Part shown: piece after piece, positions 1 to 9,924 of the stretch
How positions within the stretch are numbered: position 1 is the first letter of the stretch
Layout: each line of letters begins with the position of its first letter
NCBI GenBank assembly: GCA_015232405.1
Contig: JADFZS010000009.1
Coordinates: forward strand, 1 to 64,000
Direction: 5' to 3'
DNA: 64,000 bases
From: Magnetococcales bacterium
Lineage (GTDB): Bacteria > Pseudomonadota > Magnetococcia > Magnetococcales > JADFYX01
The notes under the pieces: generated by a model
The model's database searches: none
Seen by the model: the letters and a program-made list of their open reading frames with translations, nothing else
Told to the model about the DNA's origin: nothing
Position numbers and translations under genes: made by a program

Positions 1-95
1 TTGATCTGTTTATTTTTCTTGTCGATAAATTCGGTATAAAAATAACAGGAAGTATCCCCGGGCCAGGGATTTTGCCAGCTCGCTAACCTTGGAAG

Positions 96-1037
96 GTGTC
101 AATTAATATGACACATTCACTACCATTCAGTGGCGTAGAGAGCCAGATATTATCTCAAGTCCCCCTCAACCGACGCACAACATGGCGCATTGGTGGTGTT
201 ACTCGCTGGCTGGCAACACCTAAAAACTGTGAGGAGCTGGCCCAACTTTGGCGACAGTCAGCCGATGACATTCCCCGTTTTCTTCTGGGGGGTGGTAGCA
301 ATATATTGGTTGAAGATTCCGGTTTTAACGGCTTGGCAGTTAACTTAAGCCAACATATAAACCAGATAAAGCTATTGGATGATGATGAGGGTTTACAGAT
401 AATGGCTGAGGCCGGGGCAAGCACAAGTGCCCTGGCCCATTTTGCCAGATTGCACAGTTTAACAGGGGCAGAATTTTTAGGGGGAATACCGGGAACCATT
501 GGAGGAGCAGTTAAAATGAATGCCGGGGCCAATGGTGGTGATATCGCAAAAATATTAATCAATGCCCAACTTTTGGACTGTAACGGTAACAGCCATATCT
601 GGCCCGTGGAAAAACTTGGCTTGGGCTATCGAAAGTCCCAAATACCCAAAGGGTGGATATTTGTAAAGGGGACATTCAAGCTAAAACATGGCGAGCAAAA
701 AGCGATAAAAGAAAAAATGCGCCAGTTCAACCAGCACCGTTTAAAGAGCCAACCACTGAACTACGCTTCGGCTGGCAGCACTTTTAAAAATCCCACCAAG
801 GGTCCAGCAGCCTGGAAGTTGATTGACGATGCCGGGTTTAGAGGTATGCGCATTGGTGATGCCCAGGTGTCCGAGAAACATAGCAATTTTCTTGTCAATT
901 TAGGCAAAGCCACAAGCTATGACATGTTGGCTCTAATTGATAAAATACGAGAAAAAGTAATACAAAAAACCGGGGAGAGCCTCAACCTTGAGGTGGCAAT
1001 ATTGGGACCGCAGGGTTTCAGGGGTAAAGACTTGTAG
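96..1037 (+). CDS. murB: UDP-N-acetylenolpyruvoylglucosamine reductase (MurB)
   Basis: FAD-binding motif LLGGGSNILVEDSGF, GGIPGTIGGAVKMNAGA, YASAGSTFKNP; GTG start at 96 or ATG at 108; dcw context. Confidence 0.95.
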   Translation: MSINMTHSLPFSGVESQILSQVPLNRRTTWRIGGVTRWLATPKNCEELAQLWRQSADDIPRFLLGGGSNILVEDSGFNGLAVNLSQHINQIKLLDDDEGLQIMAEAGASTSALAHFARLHSLTGAEFLGGIPGTIGGAVKMNAGANGGDIAKILINAQLLDCNGNSHIWPVEKLGLGYRKSQIPKGWIFVKGTFKLKHGEQKAIKEKMRQFNQHRLKSQPLNYASAGSTFKNPTKGPAAWKLIDDAGFRGMRIGDAQVSEKHSNFLVNLGKATSYDMLALIDKIREKVIQKTGESLNLEVAILGPQGFRGKDL

Positions 1038-1133
1038 CTTGAAGCAATAAAGTTTTTGTTTGAATTTAAACAGTTATATGTATATCAGTAGGAGCAAGAA
1101 CACTCCTACCTATAACAGTTAGGAGCAGTTGAT

Positions 1134-2117
1134 TTGTCTGACACAAAACCTCATATCGGTGTTCTTTTAGGCGGCAACTCTACAGAGAGAGAGGTGAGCC
1201 TTAACAGTGGTGAAGCACTGGTTGGTGCTTACAAACAGCTTGGATACAAGGTAACTCCCATTGATACCGCCGATGGAGCCAGTCTACCAGCTACTCTGTT
1301 GGAGAAAAAGATTGATGTAGCAGTTATTGCACTTCACGGCCCCGGTGGAGAGGATGGTGCAATACAGGGCCTGCTTGAAACCATGGGCATACCATATAGC
1401 GGCTCTGGGGTTGCAGCCTCTGCTGTATGTATGGATAAAGTGCTTACCAAGCAAATTTTACGTGACTCTGGCCTGCCAACTCCCCCTTGGAGTGAGGTCA
1501 CTGTAGAAAAATGTAAAATAATTAAACGCCAAGCAACAGCGCAAAATTTAACACCACCCTATTTTATAAAACCCTTGAACACCGGCTCTAGTGTGGGGGT
1601 AATAAAAACAGGGCCAGACACCAAAGCCGATGATAACATTGATGAATTTCTTATAAAATCGGCTAACGATGCCGCCCCTGATGGTAGCGAGACAAGGGTG
1701 TTAATTGAGAAAGAGGTGGCTGGAACAGAGGTTACTCTGACAATTTTAGACAAAAAAATATTACCCATCATTGAAATTCTTCCAAAAAAAGGGTTTTATA
1801 GTTACGATAATAAATATACAGTAGGTAGGACCCAGTACCTAATCCCCCCAAGAGAGCTTGGTGAGGGGACCCTTAAACGGGTGGGTGAGTTGGGACTTGC
1901 TGCGGGGCAACTACTTGGTTGCCGGGGGTTATACAGGGTCGATTTTATAGTTGATGCCAATGAACAGCCCTGGATATTGGAGCTAAACACCATACCCGGT
2001 CTAACCAGAACAAGCCTAGCCCCTAAAGCTGCATTGGCAATTGGCCTCTCTTTTGAGGAGTTGGCGAGTCAGATACTGGCTGGAGCCAGGTTGGATATAT
2101 GTATCACAAAACAGTAA
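1134..2117 (+). CDS. ddl: D-alanine--D-alanine ligase
   Basis: ATP-grasp motifs: HIGVLLGGNSTEREVSLNSG, HGPGGEDGAIQG, FIKPLNTGSSVGV, LELNTIPGLTRTSLAPKAA; TTG start preceded by TAGGAG. Confidence 0.95.
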   Translation: MSDTKPHIGVLLGGNSTEREVSLNSGEALVGAYKQLGYKVTPIDTADGASLPATLLEKKIDVAVIALHGPGGEDGAIQGLLETMGIPYSGSGVAASAVCMDKVLTKQILRDSGLPTPPWSEVTVEKCKIIKRQATAQNLTPPYFIKPLNTGSSVGVIKTGPDTKADDNIDEFLIKSANDAAPDGSETRVLIEKEVAGTEVTLTILDKKILPIIEILPKKGFYSYDNKYTVGRTQYLIPPRELGEGTLKRVGELGLAAGQLLGCRGLYRVDFIVDANEQPWILELNTIPGLTRTSLAPKAALAIGLSFEELASQILAGARLDICITKQ

Positions 2118-2812
2118 AGATTGTTGCTGTGATTTTACTGCTGGGAGGAGTATATCTTGGCTGGATAGAGGCAAAAAAACCGGGACGTTTTCCTCTCCAG
2201 GAGATACATCTTGAGGGTGTTGTCAACAGCGATGTTGATGAGGCCTTGAAGATAATAAAAATAGATAAAGGGGTAAATCTATTAAATATTGATTTAACCA
2301 AAGTAAAAGATAGCCTGTTGACTCTTCCCTGGATTAGATCAGTACGGGTCAAAAGGGTTTATCCCGGTACTCTAGCTATCAATCTAAGTGAGAAGATAGC
2401 GGTATGTATGGGTAAAGAAGATGGTCGTCTCCATCTTTTAGATGAGTATGGGGCGAGAATCAAACAGCTAGAAGCAAAAGATCCATTGGTGTTTCCGGTT
2501 GTGGCAACAACAGACCTAAACCGTGAAAGAGCTGCAAAAATAGTTTGGCTGATAAACCTATTAGGTCGCCATCCATGGATCAAAGACAGGGTTTCAGAGG
2601 CGACTGGATATGCGGGAGACCGTTGGGTTTTATATACCAAGAAGGGTATAAAGCTGCTTTTATCGGCTGATGCTGATAAGGAGCTTGAGCAGCTTTTGCG
2701 GTTGCAAAAACGTTACGACATACTAAACCGTCAGGTTAGACAGATTGAGCTGAGAATTCCCGGTCGTGTGGCTGTGCGGATGAGCAAGCCGAACCTGGAA
2801 ATGATTATGTGA
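2099..2812 (+). CDS. ftsQ: Cell division protein FtsQ (POTRA)
   Basis: N-terminal TM, POTRA-like IHLEGVVNSDVDEALKII...LPWIRSVRVKRVYPGTLAINLSEK; overlaps ddl by 19 nt and precedes ftsA. Confidence 0.88.
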   Translation: MYHKTVKIVAVILLLGGVYLGWIEAKKPGRFPLQEIHLEGVVNSDVDEALKIIKIDKGVNLLNIDLTKVKDSLLTLPWIRSVRVKRVYPGTLAINLSEKIAVCMGKEDGRLHLLDEYGARIKQLEAKDPLVFPVVATTDLNRERAAKIVWLINLLGRHPWIKDRVSEATGYAGDRWVLYTKKGIKLLLSADADKELEQLLRLQKRYDILNRQVRQIELRIPGRVAVRMSKPNLEMIM

Positions 2813-3041
2813 TGGTTGTGTGATGAAAGAATAGGAAGATGGTTGTTATATCTTCCTAGAATAAGCGGGGGGCTGAGTGTAGAGCGATTTTTTTTAAACT
2901 GATACTAGGTGGTAGATTTTAGTTTGCCACAATCGGTTTTTTGCTGGTTGCTCGATGACGTTGGCCTATAGTCGGATTGAAAGCTTGGATTTTATTTCAA
3001 GCCGGAAGATCTGTCATTTTATTGTAAAGCTGGACGAATCA

Positions 3042-4280
3042 ATGCCCAAACAGGATCAGAACCTGATCGTTGGACTCGACATTGGCACTACAAAAATTGT
3101 CTGCATCGTTGCAGACCTTCAGCCAGATGGTCGATTGGATATTGTTGGCTTAGGCTCCCACCCTTCACGGGGTCTGCGAAAGGGAGTGGTTATCGACATC
3201 GACTCCACAGTCGAGAGTATGCGCATGGCTGTGGAAGAGGCCGAGCTTATGGCTGGTGTCGAGATAAACATGGTCTACGCTGGTATTGCAGGTGGCCATA
3301 TCAAGAGCGGCAATTCAAATGGAGTTGTAGCCACCAAAGAGGGCGAGGTTACCCCCCAAGATATCCAGAGAGTACTTGATGCAGCACGAGCCCAGAACAT
3401 TCCCATGGATCGCGAGATCCTCCACGTTATACCACAAGAATACAATTTAGATGGTCAAGATGGTATAAAAGAGCCTCTTGGTATGTCTGGTGTGCGTCTT
3501 GAAGCCCATGTCCATGTGGTTACAGGAGCGGTCTCCTCCGCCCAAAATATCATAAAATGTGTCAATCGCTGTGGTTTGGATGTTGGGGATATCATCTTGG
3601 AGCAGCTCGCCTCCTCCGAGGCTGTGCTCACCTCAGATGAGAAAGAGTTGGGGGTCTGTATCCTTGATATTGGTGGCGGCACTACAGATATTGCCATTTT
3701 TGCAGAGGGATATGTAAAACACACCGCAGTTCTTGCCATTGGTGGCGACCATTTAACCAACGATATTGCTGTTGGTCTGCGTACCCCCACCAAAGAGGCC
3801 GACATGATCAAGCGCAAATATGGTTGCGCTCTATCTTCCCTGGTGGTTCCAGAGGAGACAATTGAAGTTCCGAGCATTGGCGATAGAGAGCCACGCTCAT
3901 TGGCACGACATATTTTAGCTGAAATTATTGAACCACGGGTTGAGGAGCTATTCACCCTTGTTAACCGGGAGATTGCCCAGTCTGGTTTTGAAGAACATAT
4001 CACAGCTGGCATTGTCCTTACTGGTGGCTCCGCTATAACAACTGGCATGGTTGAGTTGGCAGAAGAGATTTTCAATAAACCGGTACGCCGGGGAATACCA
4101 CAAGGTGTGGGAGGTTTGAATGATGTAGTAGCAAGCCCAGTTTATGCAACCGCAGTTGGGCTAGTGCTGTTTGCAAGCCGTAATGAACGTGACATGTCCA
4201 AAAAGTTCATCCCAGAAGAAGCTGGCAGTGTTCAGGGTATAATACAGCGTATGCGTGCGTGGCTAAGTGATGTTTTTTAA
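3042..4280 (+). CDS. ftsA: Cell division protein FtsA
   Basis: LIVGLDIGTTKIVCIVADL, GGGTTDIAIF, TGGSA; likely start ATG at 3042 (MPKQDQNL), not the 2955 ORF start. Confidence 0.95.
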   Translation: MPKQDQNLIVGLDIGTTKIVCIVADLQPDGRLDIVGLGSHPSRGLRKGVVIDIDSTVESMRMAVEEAELMAGVEINMVYAGIAGGHIKSGNSNGVVATKEGEVTPQDIQRVLDAARAQNIPMDREILHVIPQEYNLDGQDGIKEPLGMSGVRLEAHVHVVTGAVSSAQNIIKCVNRCGLDVGDIILEQLASSEAVLTSDEKELGVCILDIGGGTTDIAIFAEGYVKHTAVLAIGGDHLTNDIAVGLRTPTKEADMIKRKYGCALSSLVVPEETIEVPSIGDREPRSLARHILAEIIEPRVEELFTLVNREIAQSGFEEHITAGIVLTGGSAITTGMVELAEEIFNKPVRRGIPQGVGGLNDVVASPVYATAVGLVLFASRNERDMSKKFIPEEAGSVQGIIQRMRAWLSDVF

Positions 4281-4327
4281 TATGTGTCCTGGTCGTTAAA
4301 GACCGAGACTGAGAGGGGTATATAAAG

Positions 4328-5527
4328 ATGGCAATTGAGTTTGAGACCAACGAACCGTTAGAAGCACGGATTAAAGTCGTCGGTGTAGGAGGTGGCGGAG
4401 GCAACGCCATTAACAACATGATCCAGTCGCAACTGGAAGGTGTTGAGTTTATTGTTGCCAATACCGATGCCCAGGCTCTATCCCGCAACCTTGCCCCAAC
4501 TAGACTGCAAATTGGTGAGGCTGTCACCCGTGGCTTGGGTGCTGGAGCCAAACCTGAGGTTGGCATGAAGGCAGCTGAAGAGAGTCGTGACCGTATCCAG
4601 GAGATGTTCACTGGAGCCGACATGGTGTTTATCACTGCTGGTATGGGTGGTGGAACCGGAACTGGTGCGGCCCCTATTATCGCTTCTGTTGCCAAAGAGA
4701 TGGGTATTTTGACTGTAGCTGTTGTCACCAAACCTTTTAACTTTGAAGGTAAACGACGACTGCAACTTGCAGATGAAGGACTTGCTCTGCTGAGAGATCA
4801 GGTTGATACCGTTATCACCATCCCCAATCAAAAACTGTTATCAATAGTCGGCAAAAATACCACAATACTTGATGCCTTCCGCAAGGCTGATGATGTTTTG
4901 CAACAGGCGGTAAGGGGCATTACCGACCTTATCACCATCCCCGGCCTCATAAATGTTGACTTTGCTGATGTTAGAACCATCATGGATGAGATGGGGCAAG
5001 CGATGATGGGCGCTGCTGAATCTACCGGAGACACAAGAGCTTTGGATGCAGCAACCAACGCCATTTCAAGCCCTCTACTGGATGATGTATCAATTCATGG
5101 TGCAAAAGGTGTATTGATCAACATTACTGGTGGCTATAATCTGGCCTTACAGGAGGTTGATGAAGCTGCCACCGTTATCCGGGATATGGCCCATGATGAT
5201 GCCAATATTGTTTTTGGTGCTGTGCTGGATGAGTCCATGGAAGACTCTGTAAGAGTTACCGTTGTTGCCACAGGTATTGGTGGCGCAGAAACAGTAGCAT
5301 TCCCCAATAAAATGTCTTCTAATTCCCGTCTGTCACAGAGGCAACCGCCATTGGCTGCTTCAAACGACTCCATTATTGAGCCGGATTCCCCTGCTAAAAA
5401 AGCCAAAAAAAGCAGCAAAGCCCGTCGTAAAGTTGACAACAATCGATTTAACGGTCAAAGCTTAGACGATATCAACCAGCTTGACGCCTTTGATGTGCCA
5501 ACATTCTTACGCCGTCAGATGGATTGA
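4328..5527 (+). CDS. ftsZ: Cell division GTPase FtsZ
   Basis: GTP-binding [18 protein letters not shown]-terminal tail [11 protein letters not shown]. Confidence 0.98.
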   Translation: MAIEFETNEPLEARIKVVGVGGGGGNAINNMIQSQLEGVEFIVANTDAQALSRNLAPTRLQIGEAVTRGLGAGAKPEVGMKAAEESRDRIQEMFTGADMVFITAGMGGGTGTGAAPIIASVAKEMGILTVAVVTKPFNFEGKRRLQLADEGLALLRDQVDTVITIPNQKLLSIVGKNTTILDAFRKADDVLQQAVRGITDLITIPGLINVDFADVRTIMDEMGQAMMGAAESTGDTRALDAATNAISSPLLDDVSIHGAKGVLINITGGYNLALQEVDEAATVIRDMAHDDANIVFGAVLDESMEDSVRVTVVATGIGGAETVAFPNKMSSNSRLSQRQPPLAASNDSIIEPDSPAKKAKKSSKARRKVDNNRFNGQSLDDINQLDAFDVPTFLRRQMD

Positions 5528-5564
5528 TTAGGGAATATGGTGACAAAAAAAACACAAATTGTGA

Positions 5565-5600
5565 CAAAAAATCCACCATTTTGGTGGATTTTTTGTTGTT
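5565..5600 (+). terminator. Rho-independent terminator after ftsZ
   Basis: caaaaaatccacca-ttt-tggtggattttttg: perfect 14-bp stem, 3-nt loop, with T-run in the 3' arm. Confidence 0.85.
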
Positions 5601-5697
5601 GATGTCACAAAAACTTGTTATTTGAGAACAATTTTCATTTAGACACCTGCAGAGTTTACGCTTAAAATTTCAATAACTTACACAACACACCCTACTC

Positions 5698-5723
5698 AAC
5701 CATGAAGGTTTCATGGTTTTTTT
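5698..5723 (+). terminator. Second candidate terminator downstream of ftsZ
   Basis: aaccatgaa-ggt-ttcatggtt followed by ttttt. Confidence 0.7.
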
Positions 5724-5788
5724 CTTTCATGTAAATGTAATATTGTGTTATATTATTGCGATATGGTGCTAAATTACATCACCTAGTT

Positions 5789-5806
5789 TTGGCACATAAC
5801 ATGCTT
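5789..5806 (+). promoter_or_regulatory. Candidate sigma-54 -24/-12 promoter upstream of lpxC
   Basis: TTGGCACATAACATGCTT: GG-N10-GC spacing matches the sigma-54 consensus; ~100 nt upstream of lpxC. Confidence 0.3.
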
Positions 5807-5908
5807 ATTGAAAGCTAGGGATATGGAAGATGTCAAAGTGCATATGAACTGTTGCTCTTACACTTCCAAGGTTTATTTTTTACACATCAATAAACGGAAA
5901 GCCACCAA

Positions 5909-6841
5909 ATGTATTTACAACGGACACTAAAAAATACCATTCGCTGTACTGGAATAGGGCTACATAGCGGTCGCAAGGTCTATATGTCCATCCGTCCTGC
6001 GTCTGAGAATACCGGTATTATATTTCACCGTACTGACTTAAACGGTGCATTGGTTCCTGCCAATGTCGCAAACATATCTGATACTCGTCTCTGCTCAACT
6101 GTTGCCAATGCCCAGGGGGATGTTGTCTCTACAGTTGAACATCTAATGGCTGCATTTGCTGGCCTGGGTGTGGACAACGCATTTGTCGACCTTGATGGCC
6201 CGGAAGTCCCCATTATGGATGGCAGTGCCGCCCCATTTGTATTTCTAATCCAGTGTGCTGGGGTTGTTGAACAGAACCTACCTAAAAAGTGGATTCGCAT
6301 CAAGAAAAAGGTCACCGTCAACGATGGGGAGAAAGAGGCCAGCTTTGAACCTCTTGACCATTTTAAAATCAGCTTTTTAATTGACTTCAACCACCCTATC
6401 ATCTCCCAGCAAGGTTTGGAGATGGATATTACTGAAACCACCTTTATCAAAGATGTCAGCCGTGCAAGAACCTTTGGTTTTCTGAAAGATATGGAGATGC
6501 TACGCTCCAACGGTCTTGCCAAGGGTGGCTCATTGGAGAACGCCATCGTTATTGGTGACTTCAGAATTTTAAATGAGGGTGGTCTACGTTACGAGCAGGA
6601 GTTTGTACGTCATAAAATAATTGATGCCATCGGCGACCTCTATCTACTTGGTCATCCAATCCAGGGCCATTTTAAAGGTATTCGTTCCGGTCATGCTCTT
6701 AACAACGCACTGTTAAAAAGCCTTTTGGCACAAAAAGATGCCTGGGAATTTGTTGAAAGCACTCCCGATATTGTTGTAGATACAACAGAAGATTACGCCA
6801 CACAAGAGAGCTTTCAGCCAGCAATGGCTATTCCTGCTTAA
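5909..6841 (+). CDS. lpxC: UDP-3-O-acyl-N-acetylglucosamine deacetylase LpxC
   Basis: [38 protein letters not shown], zinc-site [33 protein letters not shown]. Confidence 0.97.
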   Translation: MYLQRTLKNTIRCTGIGLHSGRKVYMSIRPASENTGIIFHRTDLNGALVPANVANISDTRLCSTVANAQGDVVSTVEHLMAAFAGLGVDNAFVDLDGPEVPIMDGSAAPFVFLIQCAGVVEQNLPKKWIRIKKKVTVNDGEKEASFEPLDHFKISFLIDFNHPIISQQGLEMDITETTFIKDVSRARTFGFLKDMEMLRSNGLAKGGSLENAIVIGDFRILNEGGLRYEQEFVRHKIIDAIGDLYLLGHPIQGHFKGIRSGHALNNALLKSLLAQKDAWEFVESTPDIVVDTTEDYATQESFQPAMAIPA

Positions 6842-6936
6842 AAAAATCCGCTACGGGGTTGTCATCTTTACAACCTCCCTATTGCTATCTTTAGCAAGCC
6901 CACGGTTGCAATCATCCAACAAGACAACATAAACTG

Positions 6937-6974
6937 ATACCGGATCATGGCAGAAGAGTGCCATGATCCGGTAT
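6937..6974. repeat. Perfect 16-bp inverted repeat downstream of lpxC
   Basis: ATACCGGATCATGGCA-gaagag-TGCCATGATCCGGTAT; no T-tract follows. Confidence 0.85.
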
Positions 6975-7028
6975 GGGTTCGTGTGGTTGTTCTGCTAGTT
7001 AAAGCTTTGCAACAAGCCTTTATCAGTA

Positions 7029-7649
7029 ATGTTTACGAAGGTCGGAGAGACCGCTAAAATGGTTGGAAATTCAAGTCAATTCCGTAACATCACCATTGGT
7101 TTTATGCTCTGTTTGCTTCTTTTGACTGTGGGTTGCAGCCAAGAGCCAAAAAAGAAGAGTACCAACCCTATTGCCACTGCTTCTGCTTTTTTGCAAGGGG
7201 GTGATCTCTATGCAAGAGCCAACCTGCATCCAAAATTTTCCCAAGCAGTGCTAACCGCCCTACTCCATGGCGAACCTATTCAGGTTACATACCATTTCAG
7301 TTTTTTTCGTCGCCAACAGTATCTGCCGGACCTACCTCTAGCAAAGGTAGCATTATCAAAAAGTCTGCGGCTGCGTTTGGTCACCCAGAGATATGAGATG
7401 CACGATCTTTCAACAAACAAGATCCACTACACCCCTTATCCCGATGATGCAATACGATTTTTCAGCAATCCCCGTTTTGTACTGTTGGGTAGAAATGCCA
7501 ATTTAAAAAAAGAGTCCAGTTATTGGTTACGGGTTAATGTTGAGATCGACCATCGGGGCATGTCCCCTCTTTTTCGTACTTTAAAACAGTGGCTTACAAT
7601 CGACCAAGCCATGGACTATCATTATGATGTGGACTTTTTCAAACCATGA
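7029..7649 (+). CDS. DUF4390-type lipoprotein/periplasmic protein
   Basis: Signal/lipobox-like region LLLLTVGCSQ; immediately upstream of an NtrY-like kinase, the usual DUF4390 position. Confidence 0.6.
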   Translation: MFTKVGETAKMVGNSSQFRNITIGFMLCLLLLTVGCSQEPKKKSTNPIATASAFLQGGDLYARANLHPKFSQAVLTALLHGEPIQVTYHFSFFRRQQYLPDLPLAKVALSKSLRLRLVTQRYEMHDLSTNKIHYTPYPDDAIRFFSNPRFVLLGRNANLKKESSYWLRVNVEIDHRGMSPLFRTLKQWLTIDQAMDYHYDVDFFKP

Positions 7650-9877
7650 AAATATCAGCTAGAACCTGGAAGCGTTGGGGCTTTGGCTTACTGCTATTAG
7701 CCATCATTACCACCACATTTTTTACCGGGCAGAATTTAAAAGGCTCGGCAGTGGTTGGGGGTGGAGATTATGGGATGGTTTTTCTCATCCTTCTCTATCT
7801 CAACCTGTTTTTTGCTCTTATTCTCGGTATTGTTGTTTTTAGAAACCTCTTTCATCTCTGGACCGATAGACAGAGCCGAAGACCAGGATCCAAGTTACGC
7901 ACCCGGATGGTGATGATGTTTGTCGCCCTCTCCTTGATACCCACTCTTATTTTGGCAATTTTATCGGTAAATTTTCTCAACCGTGGTGTTGACTCCTGGT
8001 TTTCAGACCAGATATCCCAAGCGTTGGAAAACTCTTTATCGGTATCCCGTGCCTATTATCGGGAAAACCAGCAGACAGTGAAACATGATGCCGAATCCAT
8101 TGTACGTAACAGAGCAGTTACCTCTGCTCTGGCACTGGAAGGGGCAGGTGCGGCAGGTGCGGTTTTGGAGTTGGAACGGCACTCCCGTGGCCTTGATGTT
8201 GTTACCCTGTTTCGTAGTGATGGTACTCAGCTAGCCCAGGCTGGACAGTTACCATTTGACCCCATACCCGATTTAAGTGGCTTAAAAGAGGGAACCAACA
8301 AAGCCCTTTTGGTTACCAGTGATAAAGGGGATAGGGTAAGGGCATTTGTCCGTCTTGGTGATGATCTCTACATTTCAACTGGTCGCTGGATAGATCGCCA
8401 GATTCTCGCCCAGATGGATACCATCGAGTCGGCCTATGTCAACTATCACAAGCTTAGGGCGGCCCATGGTCTGCTCAAGTCAAACCACACTGTTACCCTG
8501 GCTCTAATAACCCTGCTCTTGACATTGGCGGCTATCTGGTCCGGTTTCCGTATAGCTGATGATATCAGCAGCCCCATCACCGAGCTTGTGATCGGCACTA
8601 GAAAGGTGGCAATTGGCGATTTGTCGGTCAACCTTTCGGTAACTGGTGACGATGAGCTTGCCACCCTTATGGCAGCCTTTAACGCCATGACCAAAAAGCT
8701 TAATGAAAACCGAGAAGAGTTACAGAGTACCAATGCCCTACTTGATGAACGACGCAGATTTATGACCGCTATTGTTCGCAACATCTCTTCAGGAGTGATC
8801 TGTATAAACAGCTCCAATGAGATAACCCTTATGAACCCGGCAGCCGGATCGATGATAGGTATTGATCCTATAAAATCAATTGGTCATAATTTTGAGGATG
8901 TTACACCAGTTGAGGTTCTTGATCCTTTGAGCAAACTTTGGGAAGAGATTAAAAACCCTGACCGGGTAACACCGCCACCGTTGCCAGGAAGTAGTGCAAA
9001 CGAGCTTTCAACAATGGCAGCCCAGATCCAGATCAACGAAGGTGACAAACCTTTAACTTTGATGATGCGCGTTACCCCCCGTGAAGATAGCAAGGGAATT
9101 AACAAGGGGTTTATTGCCACATTTGACGATATCAGCGAAGTGCTGGTTGCCCAACGTACATCTGCCTGGAGTGAGGTTGCCAGACGTATTGCCCATGAGA
9201 TTAAAAACCCTCTGACACCTATCCATCTATGGTCCCAGCGTTTACGACGCAAATATCTGAAAAATGGTGGAATTGATAAACCCGATTGGCAAATTTTAGA
9301 TGAGGGAACCAACGCTATAATCAAACAGGTAGAGGAGTTGAAGGTACTGGTTAATGAGTTTTCCACCTTCTCACGACTACCGCGTCCCCAGCTACACGAA
9401 AATGATTTTCACGCTACAATTCGTGAGGTTATCTCCTTGCACTCCCAGGAGCTAAAAACCGTTAAACTGGAGACAAAGTTTGCCAAAAAGTTAAAACCAT
9501 TTCCCCATGATCCGGGACAGATGAAACAGGTATTAACCAATCTTATTGCCAATGCATTAGCGGCTATAAGTGACAAAACACAAGGTGATGCACATATAGC
9601 AATCATCACCACCCTCCCTGAAGAGACTGGGTGGGTACATCTGCAAGTAGAAGATAGTGGCTCAGGCATTCCGGCTGCTGATAGATCACGTGTTTTTGAG
9701 CCATATTTTACCACCAAAAAGAAGGGAACAGGTCTCGGTTTAGCCATTGTCAAAAAAATAATTGAGGACCATGGAGGCACAATTCGCTTGCGTGAATCCA
9801 AACGGGGAGGCATTCTGGTAGATATTCAACTGCCCATTGTTAGTCGAGAACCACATAACGGGACGGCTAAAGTTTAA
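7646..9877 (+). CDS. NtrY-like sensor histidine kinase (TM, HAMP, PAS, HisKA, HATPase)
   Basis: HAMP ISSPITELVIGTRKVAIGDLSVNL; H-box RRIAHEIKNPLTPIHLWSQRL; GTGLGLAIVKKIIEDHGG. Confidence 0.9.
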   Translation: MKISARTWKRWGFGLLLLAIITTTFFTGQNLKGSAVVGGGDYGMVFLILLYLNLFFALILGIVVFRNLFHLWTDRQSRRPGSKLRTRMVMMFVALSLIPTLILAILSVNFLNRGVDSWFSDQISQALENSLSVSRAYYRENQQTVKHDAESIVRNRAVTSALALEGAGAAGAVLELERHSRGLDVVTLFRSDGTQLAQAGQLPFDPIPDLSGLKEGTNKALLVTSDKGDRVRAFVRLGDDLYISTGRWIDRQILAQMDTIESAYVNYHKLRAAHGLLKSNHTVTLALITLLLTLAAIWSGFRIADDISSPITELVIGTRKVAIGDLSVNLSVTGDDELATLMAAFNAMTKKLNENREELQSTNALLDERRRFMTAIVRNISSGVICINSSNEITLMNPAAGSMIGIDPIKSIGHNFEDVTPVEVLDPLSKLWEEIKNPDRVTPPPLPGSSANELSTMAAQIQINEGDKPLTLMMRVTPREDSKGINKGFIATFDDISEVLVAQRTSAWSEVARRIAHEIKNPLTPIHLWSQRLRRKYLKNGGIDKPDWQILDEGTNAIIKQVEELKVLVNEFSTFSRLPRPQLHENDFHATIREVISLHSQELKTVKLETKFAKKLKPFPHDPGQMKQVLTNLIANALAAISDKTQGDAHIAIITTLPEETGWVHLQVEDSGSGIPAADRSRVFEPYFTTKKKGTGLGLAIVKKIIEDHGGTIRLRESKRGGILVDIQLPIVSREPHNGTAKV

Positions 9878-9924
9878 GTTTGATGTTAATTATAAACAAC
9901 ACTTAAGAAGAGTTAGAGGCTCCA

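Noticed and set aside
1-95. Possible 3' end of murC at the left edge
   Set aside because: No convincing coding frame could be read in the 95 nt available.
155-562. Antisense ORF inside murB, and many similar long shadow ORFs on the opposite strand of clear genes
   Set aside because: They lie wholly inside well-supported coding genes and their translations show no recognisable domain; treated as coding shadows.
2832-2858. taggaagat ... atcttccta hairpin between ftsQ and ftsA as a terminator
   Set aside because: 9-bp stem with no T-run, and termination here would split the dcw cluster; could be incidental.
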